A program made the position numbers and the translations under genes. Below the pieces are notes generated by a model that searched no databases, was not told the origin of the DNA, and was given only the letters and a program-made list of their open reading frames with translations. Shown one piece after another: positions 10,303-18,561 of a DNA stretch of 64,000 bases (the first letter of the stretch is position 1; each line of letters begins with the position of its first letter). The DNA comes from Burkholderiales bacterium (lineage in GTDB: Bacteria; Pseudomonadota; Gammaproteobacteria; Burkholderiales; Casimicrobiaceae), in contig JAIRJZ010000005.1 in the NCBI GenBank assembly GCA_031260355.1, positions 124,001 through 188,000 of the forward strand, given 5' to 3'.

Positions 10303-12357
10303 ATGAACAATCCCTTACTGGTTTCCTCAGGCCTTCCCTCTTTTGCCGATATCCGTCCCGAACATGTCGCGCCGGCGTTGGCGCAACGTTTGCAGGAAGC
10401 GCGCGATGCCCTCGAGCGCGTCGTCGCTTGTGGCGAATCGCCGACTTGGGAAAATCTGGCGGCGCCGCTGGCGGACGCCCTCGACCAGCTCGATCAAATG
10501 TGGGGTGTGGTATCGCATATGAACGCTGTCGTCAGTTCACCGGCACTGCGTGATGCGTACAACACCGGCTTGCCGCTGTTGACGGCGTTCCATAGTGACG
10601 TATCGCAAGATGCGCGACTGTTTGCGCGTTACCGCGCCTTGCGTGACGGGACGTTGTTCGTGACGCTGCCGGAAGCGCAACAAAAAGCGATCGACAACGC
10701 GTTGCGCGATTTTCGTCTGGGCGGCGTCGAACTGCCGGAGCCGCAACGGGTGCGCTTCAAGGCGTTGCAGGAGGAAAAGGCGCAGTCGTCGGCAACCTTC
10801 GACGATCATGTGCTTGACGCGACACAGGAATTTTCGTTCCTGGTGGCCGACGAAAAAGAGCTGGCCGGTTTACCGGCCGACGTGATTGCCGAAGCGCGGG
10901 TGCAGGCGGAGAAAAACAAGCAACAGGGCTGGCGGTTGACCTTGCTGGCGCCGTGTTACCGGCCGGTGATGCAATACGCCGAACAGCGTTCATTGCGGGC
11001 GGCGCTGCATCGTGCTTATGTGACGCGCGCGTCCGAACTGGGTGTCGATCCGGCGCACGACAACACGGCGCTGATTGGCCGGTTGCTGACGTTGCGGGCC
11101 GAAGAAGCGGAACTGCTCGGTTATCCGCATTACGGCGCTGTTTCGCTGGTGCCGAAAATGGCCGGCAGCGTTGACGAAGTGCTGGCGTTTCTCGGCGATC
11201 TGGCGAAACGGGTACGGCCTTTCGCCGAGCGCGATCTGGCGGCGCTGAAAACGTTCGCGCGCGAAACGCTCGGACTGGAGGCATTGATGCCGTGGGACGT
11301 GGCGTTTGCTTCGGAAAAAATGAAGCAGCGTGATTACGCGTTTTCCGATCAGGAAGTGCGTGCGTACTTTCCGGAAGAAAAAGTGTTGAACGGCTTGTTC
11401 CGGGTGATTGAGACCTTGTTCGGCTTGGCGGTTGGCGCCGCGCCGACGGAAACCTGGCATCCCGATGTTCGCCATTTTGAGTTGCGCGATGAAACGAGCG
11501 GAGACGTCATCGGGCGGTTTTATCTCGACCTTTATGCGCGCGAAAAAAAGCAGGGCGGGGCATGGATGAACGGCGCGCTGCCGCTGCGGGTGACGCGTGA
11601 CGGCATGCAAAAGCCGGTGGTGTATTTGACCTGTAATTTTCCGGCGCCGGTGGACGGCAAGCCGGCGATATTTGCCCACGATGATGTGCTGACGCTGTTT
11701 CATGAATTCGGCCACGGTCTGCACCAACTGCTGACGCGTGAGCCGACGCCGGGCGTGTCCGGGCTGGAGGGGTTTGAATGGGATGCGGTGGAATTGCCCA
11801 GCCAGTTGATGGAAAACTTCTGCTGGGAATGGGACGTGGTCGAGGCGATGAGCGGGCATGTCGAAACGGGCGAACCGCTGCCGCGGGAGTTGTTCGACAA
11901 AATGCGGGCGGCGCGCAATTTTCAGGCGGGGCTTCATCTGCTTCGGCAGATCGAGTTCGGCATATTCGACATGCGGTTGCACGCGACGCGGCTGGTTCCC
12001 AACGCCCGCGCGGTGTTGAACAGCGTGCGGCGCGAAATTGCGGTGGTGGCGTACGCCGATTACGACCGTTTCGAGAACGGGTTCGGTCATATTTTCGCCG
12101 GCGGCTATGCTGCCGGTTATTACAGCTATTTGTGGGCGGAAGTGCTGTCATCGGATGCTTACGGTCTTTTCGAGGAAGAGGGCGGGGTCTCGGCCAAGAC
12201 CGGCCGTCGGCTGCGCGACGAAATCCTCGGATGCGGCAGTGTACGAAATGCGCTACAGTCTTTCATTGCCTTTCGTGACCGTCCTCCGCAAATGGAGGCA
12301 TTTCTGCGGCATAATGGCATTATTGGGGTTGTTGATGAGACTGTTAATGAGGTTTGA
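10303..12357 (+). CDS. prlC: Oligopeptidase A (M3 family zinc metallopeptidase)
   Basis: Cytoplasmic endopeptidase that degrades short peptides, including cleaved signal peptides. The product has 684 residues, the usual size. The zinc site HEFGHGLHQ is near residue 468, with the third ligand region in the downstream GLEGFEWDAVELPSQ block. The N-terminal ADIRPEHVAPAL motif is typical of the PrlC/Dcp family. It lies 17 bases after murU on the same strand and shares its transcription. The next gene starts two bases after the stop. Confidence 0.95.
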   Translation: MNNPLLVSSGLPSFADIRPEHVAPALAQRLQEARDALERVVACGESPTWENLAAPLADALDQLDQMWGVVSHMNAVVSSPALRDAYNTGLPLLTAFHSDVSQDARLFARYRALRDGTLFVTLPEAQQKAIDNALRDFRLGGVELPEPQRVRFKALQEEKAQSSATFDDHVLDATQEFSFLVADEKELAGLPADVIAEARVQAEKNKQQGWRLTLLAPCYRPVMQYAEQRSLRAALHRAYVTRASELGVDPAHDNTALIGRLLTLRAEEAELLGYPHYGAVSLVPKMAGSVDEVLAFLGDLAKRVRPFAERDLAALKTFARETLGLEALMPWDVAFASEKMKQRDYAFSDQEVRAYFPEEKVLNGLFRVIETLFGLAVGAAPTETWHPDVRHFELRDETSGDVIGRFYLDLYAREKKQGGAWMNGALPLRVTRDGMQKPVVYLTCNFPAPVDGKPAIFAHDDVLTLFHEFGHGLHQLLTREPTPGVSGLEGFEWDAVELPSQLMENFCWEWDVVEAMSGHVETGEPLPRELFDKMRAARNFQAGLHLLRQIEFGIFDMRLHATRLVPNARAVLNSVRREIAVVAYADYDRFENGFGHIFAGGYAAGYYSYLWAEVLSSDAYGLFEEEGGVSAKTGRRLRDEILGCGSVRNALQSFIAFRDRPPQMEAFLRHNGIIGVVDETVNEV

Positions 12358-12359
12358 CC

Positions 12360-12989
12360 ATGTTCGTTCATTCTTCGTCTTTCGTTTCGTTGTTGGGTCG
12401 CGTTGTGCCGGCGGTGGTAGTGCTGGCACTGGCGTTCAATGTGTCCGCGCAAGATAAAAATCTCTATCGCTATCTCGACGCCGATGGCCGTGTTGTTTAT
12501 ACCGACCGGCCGCCGCCGCCCTCCGCCAAGGACACACAGATCAAGCGTCCCAGCGGCAATTTCATCGAGACCGACAAAATCTCGGCGGGCACGCGGCAAG
12601 CGATGGAGCGTTTCCCGGTGACGCTGTACGCCTTTTCATGCGGAACGCTGTGCGAGGAAGCCGAAGCGCTGTTGCAAAAACGCGGTATCCCTTACACCTT
12701 CGTCAATACGCAGGATGAAACCGGTATTGAGCGATTGAAAAAGCTGACCGGCGGGCTTCAGGTGCCGGTGTTGCAGGTGGGGACGGATTTCGCCAGAGGA
12801 TTCAATGAAACAAGCTGGCAACAGATGCTTGATCAGGGCGGTTACGCCAAGGATGCCGGCGTAAAAACCGCGGTGAAGCACACGTCGGCACCGGCGCCTT
12901 CGTCGGCACCGGAGCATGAGCCGGAACCTGAAGCCGCGCCGTCGCCGGTAACGCCGCCGCCGGCATCTCCTGGCCGTCCGCTGACTTGA
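12360..12989 (+). CDS. Exported DUF4124/glutaredoxin-like protein
   Basis: The 209-residue product has a signal peptide (about residues 10-28, ending NVSAQD) and a DUF4124-type block (LYRYLDADGRVVYTDRPPPP). It then has a glutaredoxin-like fold from about residue 83 (VTLYAFSCGTLCEEAEALL), with QVPVLQVG as the cis-proline region, and ends in a proline-rich tail. The CxxxC spacing replaces the usual CxxC, so redox activity is uncertain. A TTG two codons upstream overlaps the prlC stop; the ATG at 12360, six bases after GAGGT, is preferred. The function is not known; a periplasmic thiol role is inferred. Confidence 0.7.
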   Translation: MFVHSSSFVSLLGRVVPAVVVLALAFNVSAQDKNLYRYLDADGRVVYTDRPPPPSAKDTQIKRPSGNFIETDKISAGTRQAMERFPVTLYAFSCGTLCEEAEALLQKRGIPYTFVNTQDETGIERLKKLTGGLQVPVLQVGTDFARGFNETSWQQMLDQGGYAKDAGVKTAVKHTSAPAPSSAPEHEPEPEAAPSPVTPPPASPGRPLT

Positions 12990-13014
12990 GCAGGGGCTGA
13001 AGAACAGTAAAGGC

Positions 13015-13041
13015 AAGGCGGCTTGAGAGCCGCCTTTGTTC
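13015..13041 (+). terminator. Intrinsic terminator after the glutaredoxin-like gene
   Basis: AAGGCGGCT (13015-13023), loop TGAG, AGCCGCCTT (13028-13036), then TGTT. It ends the murU-prlC-glutaredoxin transcript and shows that an upstream TTG at 13023 is not the start of xth. Confidence 0.8.
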
Positions 13042-13061
13042 TGGTGAAGAAATCGCCCGCC

Positions 13062-13850
13062 ATGAAGATTGCCGCCTGGAATGTCAATTCGCTGAACGTG
13101 CGTTTGCCGCGCTTGCTGGCTTGGCTGGAGAGGCAGACGCCGGACATCGTGTGCTTGCAGGAAACCAAGTGCGAGGACCATCGCTTTCCGCAGGAAGCGC
13201 TGCTCGAAGCCGGTTACCGGAGCTGTTTTCATGGACAGAAAACGTACAACGGCGTGGCGATTCTGGCGCGCCGCGAAATACAGATAACCGAAGTGCCGAT
13301 CACCGAAGTGTGTTGCGGGATCGCGGATTACGATGATCCGCAGGCGCGGGTAATTGCGGCGACGGTGGCGCAACTCAGGGTGGTTTGTGTCTATGTGCCG
13401 AACGGGCAGAGCGTGGGCAGCGAAAAATTCGAATACAAAATGCAGTGGTGCCGTCGCTTGCGGCGTTATCTGGAAGAGATGCTGGCGCAGTATCCGAAAC
13501 TCATTGTTGCCGGTGATTTCAACATCGCACCGGACGATCGCGATGTGTACGATCCCGGCGCCTGGCGCGGCCAGATTTTATGTTCCGACGAGGAGCGTGC
13601 CGCCTTCCGGTCGTTTCTTTCGCTGGGGCTTGCCGACAGCTTCCGCTTGTTCGAACAACCGCCGAACGTATTCAGTTGGTGGGATTACCGGCAACTGGGG
13701 TTTGCCAAAAACCGCGGCCTGCGTATTGATCATTTGCTGGTTTCCGAAGCGTTGCGGCCGCAATGTGTTACCGGTACGATCGACCGCGACGAGCGCAAAG
13801 GCGAAAAACCATCGGATCACGCGCCAGTGATGGTGACGTTGTCGGAGTAG
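13062..13850 (+). CDS. xth: Exodeoxyribonuclease III
   Basis: AP endonuclease and 3'-5' exonuclease of base-excision repair. The 262-residue protein starts MKIAAWNVNSLNVRL. It has LQETKCED (metal-binding Glu), the GDFNIAPDD block near residue 150, the RIDHLLVS block and a final SDHAPVMV, all signatures of the ExoIII family. The ATG at 13062 is chosen because the family begins there and any earlier start would lie in the terminator hairpin of the preceding gene. No strong ribosome site is visible. A convergent permease gene follows. Confidence 0.95.
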   Translation: MKIAAWNVNSLNVRLPRLLAWLERQTPDIVCLQETKCEDHRFPQEALLEAGYRSCFHGQKTYNGVAILARREIQITEVPITEVCCGIADYDDPQARVIAATVAQLRVVCVYVPNGQSVGSEKFEYKMQWCRRLRRYLEEMLAQYPKLIVAGDFNIAPDDRDVYDPGAWRGQILCSDEERAAFRSFLSLGLADSFRLFEQPPNVFSWWDYRQLGFAKNRGLRIDHLLVSEALRPQCVTGTIDRDERKGEKPSDHAPVMVTLSE

Positions 13851-13862
13851 TGTGAAAAGGCT

Positions 13863-13923
13863 TTAACCACAAGGAACGCAAAGAGTCTCGGCCCCTTTGA
13901 ATTTCTGTGTTCTCTGCGGTTAA
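13863..13923. repeat. Inverted repeat in convergent gap xth/AI-2E permease
   Basis: TTAACCACAAGGAACGCAAA at 13863-13882 and the near complement TGTTCTCTGCGGTTAA at 13908-13923 could fold into a hairpin read from either side. It is related to the ends of the repeat mosaics at 200-409 and around 49.7-50.0 kb. Confidence 0.6.
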
Positions 13924-13951
13924 TGCGTTCGGTTGTTGGCGTTTTGCATCT

Positions 13952-15040
13952 TTATTGCGGATGTTCGGCGGCGGCAGGCGCTTCATCATCCTCTTCGGTC
14001 AGCCATTCCCGCCAGATCGCCACCAGCAAGGCCATCACCACCGGCCCGACGAACAGGCCGACGATACCCATCGTCTGAACGCCGCCGACCAAGCCGAACA
14101 GTGTCGGCAGGAGCGGCAACTTGGCCGGGCCGCCGACCAGTTTCGGACGGATGGTTTTGTCAACGACGAACAACTGGATGGCTCCCCATGCGAACAAACC
14201 CAGTCCGGCCATCGGATGACCGCTGCCGAGCAGATAGAGCGACACCAGCGTCATTGAGGTCGGCGCGCCGCCCGGAATCATCGCCATGACGCCGGTGATG
14301 ATGCCGAGCGTCAGCGGCGACGGTGCGCCGAAGAGCCAGTAAGCGAAGCCGAACACAATGCCTTCGCCGATGGCGATGATCGTCATGCCGGTAACGGTGG
14401 CGCTGACCATGGTCGGGGCGACGCGCGAAACGCGGTACCAGCGCTTCGGCAAAATACGTTCGCCGACTTTGTCGAGTTGCTGCGCGAGAGAATGTCCGTC
14501 CTTGTAAACGAAAAACAGGGTAAACAACATGAACAGCAGCGCCAACAGAACCGAAAACAACTGGCCGCCGAACGTGATCACCACTTTTGAGATGTTGGCG
14601 AGTTGCCCCAAGCCGATCAGTTGTGTCAGTTCGCTGATGGCGTGCGGATGGTTCAGCGTTTCGTCCCACCATTCCGCCAAATACGCCCCGACAACGGGTA
14701 GTTGCATGATCCAGGCGGGCACTTCGGCACCGTAGCGGTTGACGGAAACCAGCCAGGTGACGCCATGCTGGACTTCGCGGATGGTGTAAAACACCAGGAT
14801 GACCAGCGGGACGATGATCAGCAGAAACACCAGAAAGGTCGCGATGCTGGCCGACAGCCACGTTTTATTGCGGCAACGCACGACCAGTTTTTTGTACAGC
14901 GGCCACGACGCAAAGGAAATGATCAACGCCGCCAGAATCGGCACCAGAAAGCCGTGAAAGAAATACACGCCGACCGCAAGGACGATCAGAATCAGCCAGC
15001 GGGCAACCGGATGAGCGGCGATGGGAGCGTTGGCAGACAT
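13952..15040 (-). CDS. AI-2E family transporter (PerM/YdiK type permease)
   Basis: Inner-membrane protein of 362 residues with paired N-terminal membrane segments (LILIVLAVGVYFFHGFLVPIL), a polar middle region, and a C-terminal cluster of helices with the GAIQLFVVDKTIRPKLVG block seen throughout the family. Members include the autoinducer-2 exporter TqsA, Na+/H+ antiporters and permeases of unknown cargo, so the substrate cannot be assigned. An in-frame TTG at 15058 would add a run of prolines; the ATG at 15040 is preferred. It is a single gene. Confidence 0.85.
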   Translation of the reverse strand: MSANAPIAAHPVARWLILIVLAVGVYFFHGFLVPILAALIISFASWPLYKKLVVRCRNKTWLSASIATFLVFLLIIVPLVILVFYTIREVQHGVTWLVSVNRYGAEVPAWIMQLPVVGAYLAEWWDETLNHPHAISELTQLIGLGQLANISKVVITFGGQLFSVLLALLFMLFTLFFVYKDGHSLAQQLDKVGERILPKRWYRVSRVAPTMVSATVTGMTIIAIGEGIVFGFAYWLFGAPSPLTLGIITGVMAMIPGGAPTSMTLVSLYLLGSGHPMAGLGLFAWGAIQLFVVDKTIRPKLVGGPAKLPLLPTLFGLVGGVQTMGIVGLFVGPVVMALLVAIWREWLTEEDDEAPAAAEHPQ

Positions 15041-15149
15041 AGGCGGTGGAGGCGGCAATCAAAGGTCAGCAAAAGATCATCATAGCAAGTTTGCGATATT
15101 GCCGCGATACTGCCAGTATCGGAGAGCGTGTTTTCTCTCTTTTTCGATC

Positions 15150-15185
15150 CCGCAAAAGCGAAAGCCCCACATACGGGGCTTTCCA
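15150..15185 (-). terminator. Intrinsic terminator after the unknown exported protein
   Basis: An 8-bp stem, AAAGCCCC (15161-15168) and GGGGCTTT (15175-15182), with a six-base loop. On the minus strand it is followed by TTTCGCTTTT. It lies 40 bases past the stop codon of the upstream minus-strand gene. Confidence 0.75.
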
Positions 15186-15224
15186 CAAACTGCTGTCGAG
15201 CGACTTCCCGCTGGGCGGGCGAGA

Positions 15225-15863
15225 TCAAAGGTTTCTGGCCGCTTCTCTCGCTCTTTCTCTTCTCAGCCTGTCTTGATCGACGCCTGTGAACGAGCCGGCG
15301 ACCAGACGGACAGCCGCCGTATCGGTATCGGCGGCGCGCTCCTCCAGTTGCACGAAATCGCTGCCGAGCTGCCAGGTGGCCAAGTGGTTTTCAAAATTCT
15401 GGCCGAATCTGTTCTGGATCGTCTCAATTCTTTCCGTTGCCTGTGCACCGTACTTTTCGATCAGGGCGCCACGAACCTCTTGATACCAGGTAGAGTTGAA
15501 AATAACGGAAACGTAACCCAGCCGGTTGTTCTCAAATTTCGCAACATAGACCTGGACGACGGCCGGACCGTACCTCATCACGTCCCGATAGTAGCGCTCG
15601 CAGTCCAAGGATTTTTTGACATCGACGATGTCCTTGGGATCCCTGTTTTTGTTTTCCGCGCATTTTTGGGCGGTCTCCAAGTCAACATAGAGATTGCACG
15701 TCCCCTCACTGCACTTGAAGTCGGGAAACGCTTTGAGAAGCGTCTCCTGCGAGGCGCCAAAGGGAATGCCCTTAAATTCGACCTTTCCCGGATCGGCAGC
15801 ACCCACCAGCAGCGACCAAGCGAACAGTGTCGCGCCAAAGAGCGCAAACAGAGTTTTTTTCAT
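15225..15863 (-). CDS. Unknown exported protein
   Basis: I do not recognise this 212-residue protein. It has a clear signal peptide (MKKTLFALFGATLFAWSLL, cleavage near VGAAD). It is followed by a short domain starting VEFKGIPFGASQETLLKAFP, a pattern seen in several small periplasmic proteins where a conserved F/W-G-S-E block precedes an amphipathic helix. There are three cysteines in the first half and an arginine-rich C-terminus (RLRRERAREAARNL). AAGGA lies six bases before the ATG at 15863, which is chosen over an ATG two codons upstream. It lies 19 bases downstream of the S24 repressor gene and may be co-transcribed with it. Confidence 0.7.
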   Translation of the reverse strand: MKKTLFALFGATLFAWSLLVGAADPGKVEFKGIPFGASQETLLKAFPDFKCSEGTCNLYVDLETAQKCAENKNRDPKDIVDVKKSLDCERYYRDVMRYGPAVVQVYVAKFENNRLGYVSVIFNSTWYQEVRGALIEKYGAQATERIETIQNRFGQNFENHLATWQLGSDFVQLEERAADTDTAAVRLVAGSFTGVDQDRLRRERAREAARNL

Positions 15864-15882
15864 AATCATTCCTTGGTTAAAT

Positions 15883-16614
15883 TTAAAAATCTCCAGCTCC
15901 AGATCTGTATTTCACCCTCCCGATGACCTGAACGGCATCGGCGCGGTCTCCGGGCAATTCAAACGTCAGCCCCTCGGAAGGGTTGTCACTTTGTACGCGC
16001 AAACCGTCCGGCAGCTTGAACAGGCGCTTCACCAGCATTTCGTCGCCGTAAGCGACGGCGAACACGCCGCCGGCGACCGGCACCCGCGTTTCCGAGCGGT
16101 CGATCACGACAGTATCGCCGGAAAACAGCAAGGGCTCCATGCTGCGGTCTGTTACTTTAACAGCCAACAGGTGTTTTGGCTCGGATTTAAGTTGTCGCAG
16201 GCCGTCTGTCTGGAAAGGAAGAGGGATTTCCTCGGCAGCGCTCGATGGTTTTTCCCCGCTACCGGCGGACAGAGTCGGGCGGGCGGACGGGATAAGCACG
16301 GTTGATTCCATGGGCAGCTCATCAAGCGACGCATAGGTCAGGATGGGTCGGGCGCGCGCCGTGCCGGGCGAAGCGTCGCGGCTGTGGTCAGCATCCATCC
16401 AGCCGGTCGGTTCTCCCAGCGCTCTTTCGATCTTTCTTGCGACATCGTCCCCTACCCCCTTTGTCTTGCCCGTTTTTTGCTCTATGACACCGTTTTTCAG
16501 TTGGCTGATGTACGACGGAGAGGTTTCTGCATTCTTGGCGAGGGTGTCAATACTGCCTTTTCTGGCGATAGCCAAGAAAAGGTTATCAAGCCGGATTTCC
16601 TTCGACGTCTTCAT
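15883..16614 (-). CDS. XRE-family repressor with S24 (LexA/CI-like) peptidase domain
   Basis: The 243-residue protein has an N-terminal helix-turn-helix (about residues 10-60, with TLAKNAETSPSYISQLKNG) and a C-terminal S24 domain. The S24 domain has the catalytic-type Ser in DRSMEPLLFSGD and the Lys in EMLVKRLFKL. Self-cleaving relatives control prophages or SOS-linked genes. An ATG six codons upstream (16632) is possible; neither start has a good ribosome site. No integrase, lysis or structural genes are nearby, so it is an orphan regulator. The gene beyond it on the same strand encodes the unknown exported protein. Confidence 0.85.
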   Translation of the reverse strand: MKTSKEIRLDNLFLAIARKGSIDTLAKNAETSPSYISQLKNGVIEQKTGKTKGVGDDVARKIERALGEPTGWMDADHSRDASPGTARARPILTYASLDELPMESTVLIPSARPTLSAGSGEKPSSAAEEIPLPFQTDGLRQLKSEPKHLLAVKVTDRSMEPLLFSGDTVVIDRSETRVPVAGGVFAVAYGDEMLVKRLFKLPDGLRVQSDNPSEGLTFELPGDRADAVQVIGRVKYRSGAGDF

Positions 16615-16976
16615 TATAGCATTCTGTATCATTTCGCTAATTTATGAAAGGTAGAAATCGCTATTATCCGGCCATCACCGAATCGGTAGTATAGGGTTGC
16701 AAAAGCTTCGTAATTATCTCACTCAACAGGAAGCAAGGTGTTTTTTGTCGGTGGTTGCTCGTGTCTGAATCGTCGGTGTTTGTGCGATAAGCGACACTCC
16801 TGCGGTCGCCGCCATGACGCCGCGGTACGAAACACCAGAAAAAGGGAGGCGCTGTTGATGGGGTCATGCGTCACTCGCAGGGACGAAAACGTTTTTGTCC
16901 CTAAAACCGATGACACCGCTCGCCGTCGGATACCCGGAGGGCGCGGCTTGATAGCCTTGCCCAGCCGGCTGCCGAC
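16615..16976. other. Regulator upstream region without recognisable gene
   Basis: The gap between the S24 repressor gene and the purC stop contains no ORF with family resemblance. On the minus strand, TGCTATAAT (an extended -10 consensus, complement of 16613-16621) overlaps the repressor start region. AGCGATTT and AGCGAAAT occur as a short direct repeat just upstream, possible operator half-sites. The rest (about 16700-16970) shows nothing interpretable. Confidence 0.4.
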
Positions 16977-17699
16977 TCAAAGCGGTGCGCCGATTCGTGC
17001 CGCCACTTTACGGTAGTACTCGATGACGTCGCCGAGATCGCGGCGAAAACGGTCCTTGTCCATTTTCTCGCCGGTCTTGCTGTCCCACAGCCGGCAACCG
17101 TCCGGGGTGAATTCGTCTCCCAGCAACAGCGGCCCCTCGGGGTCGTCGATGGCGCGACCGAACTCGAGCTTGTAATCGACGAGGTCGATGCCGGCATCGG
17201 CGAACAACGGTTGCAGGATTTTGTTGACGCGGCGGGTAAGAATGCGCATACGCTGAACGTCGTCTTCGCTGGCCCAGCCCAGCACGCGGATATGGTCGTC
17301 GTTGACCATCGGATCATGCAGCGCGTCGCTCTTGTAGAAATATTCGAAAACCGGCTCGGACAGACGGGTGCCTTCCGCGATGCCGAGACGTTTGCTCATC
17401 GATCCGGCGCAGACATTACGCACGACGCATTCGACCGGCAGCATTTTCATGGTGCGCACCAGTGACTCGCGCTCGTTCAACAGCTTGCCGAAATGGGTCT
17501 TGATGCCGGCTTCTTCGAGCTTGCCCATGATGAAGGCGTTGAACTTGTTGTTGGTTTCCCCTTTTTTGTCGAGTTGCGCGAGCTTGGCGCCGTCGAAAGC
17601 GGAAACGTCATCGCGGTAATGCATGATGACCCAGTTCGGATCGTCGGTCGCGTAAACGGTTTTGGCTTTGCCGCGATAGAGTTCTTTGCCCTTCATCAT
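16977..17699 (-). CDS. purC: Phosphoribosylaminoimidazole-succinocarboxamide synthase (SAICAR synthetase)
   Basis: Purine biosynthesis, step 8: CAIR plus aspartate plus ATP to SAICAR. The product has 240 residues. It begins MMKGKELYRGKAKTVYAT and contains VVRNVCAGSMSKRLG, VDYKLEFGRA and LLGDEFTPDGCRLWD, all family signatures. AGAGG eight bases upstream supports the start at 17699 rather than the upstream in-frame ATG at 17729. It closes the minus-strand dapA-bamC-MBL-purC cluster, the same order as enterobacterial dapA-bamC-purC with one inserted gene. Confidence 0.96.
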   Translation of the reverse strand: MMKGKELYRGKAKTVYATDDPNWVIMHYRDDVSAFDGAKLAQLDKKGETNNKFNAFIMGKLEEAGIKTHFGKLLNERESLVRTMKMLPVECVVRNVCAGSMSKRLGIAEGTRLSEPVFEYFYKSDALHDPMVNDDHIRVLGWASEDDVQRMRILTRRVNKILQPLFADAGIDLVDYKLEFGRAIDDPEGPLLLGDEFTPDGCRLWDSKTGEKMDKDRFRRDLGDVIEYYRKVAARIGAPL

Positions 17700-17756
17700 G
17701 ATGCCGCCTCTTTCGTGAACTGAAAACAAAATAATAGCAGGGAACGGCGCGCTGCC

Positions 17757-18521
17757 CTACAGGCTGCGCCAGCCAAAACCCTCGTCCTGATCGGCGAGGC
17801 CGATCCAGTCGGACGCACAGCCCAAGACCTGCGCCAGCGCCGCTCGCGCCTTATCGGGATGGTTGTTGTGCTGCGACAGATGCGCCGCGATGACATGTTG
17901 CAGGCGCGAGCGGTCGATGGCCGCCAAAAGTTCGGCGGCGGCTTCGTTGTGCAAATGACCGAGGCGGCCGCTGATCCGCTGCTTGAGGGGGTACGGATAG
18001 GAGCCGTTGTACAACAGATCGAGATCGTGGTTGCATTCGAGCACCAGGGCGTCGCAACCGCTGATTTGCGCTTCGATGTAGGCGGTCGAAGCGCCGATGT
18101 CGGTGAGTACCGCCAGCCGATGAGCGCCGTTGCTGACGACGAACTGCACCGGTTCGCGGGCGTCGTGCGGCACCGGCAGCGCTTGCACCTGCAAATCGCC
18201 GAGATCGAGCAGCGCGTGGCTGTCGAAGGTGTGCAAAACGTCGAGTTTGTCGAGCTTGCCGTTCAGCGCCGAGCGGGTGCCATGGCTCATCCAAACCGGA
18301 ATCCGGTATTTGCCGGCGAACGCGGCGGTGCCGCCGATGTGATCGGTGTGTTCGTGGGTAATAAAAATGGCATTGATCGACTCGGGCTCGACATGGCAGC
18401 GCTGCAACCGGCGCACGGTATCGCGCAAGCCGAACCCGCAATCAATCATCAGGCGGACACCGCCCGCTTCGACGAGCAGGGCATTACCGCTGCTGCCGGA
18501 ACCCAATGAGGCGAACCGCAT
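17757..18521 (-). CDS. MBL-fold metallo-hydrolase (YycJ/WalJ-like)
   Basis: Cytoplasmic metallo-beta-lactamase-fold protein of 254 residues. The N-terminal FASLGSGSSGNALLVEAGG and the zinc motif THEHTDHIGG (near residue 55) are diagnostic. A further metal-binding NHDLDLL region follows, and AAHLSQHNN occurs near the end. Relatives of this subgroup are thought to act on nucleic acids or phosphodiesters, but the substrate is not established. It sits between bamC and purC, 40 bases below bamC. Confidence 0.85.
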   Translation of the reverse strand: MRFASLGSGSSGNALLVEAGGVRLMIDCGFGLRDTVRRLQRCHVEPESINAIFITHEHTDHIGGTAAFAGKYRIPVWMSHGTRSALNGKLDKLDVLHTFDSHALLDLGDLQVQALPVPHDAREPVQFVVSNGAHRLAVLTDIGASTAYIEAQISGCDALVLECNHDLDLLYNGSYPYPLKQRISGRLGHLHNEAAAELLAAIDRSRLQHVIAAHLSQHNNHPDKARAALAQVLGCASDWIGLADQDEGFGWRSL

Positions 18522-18561
18522 CGCGCTTATTCCCGAAAACAGAGCGTTGGGCGCGTGGGAA

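Noticed and set aside
16738..17016. 92-codon plus-strand frame near the repressor
   Set aside because: No ribosome site, Cys/Arg-rich composition, and overlap with the purC end.
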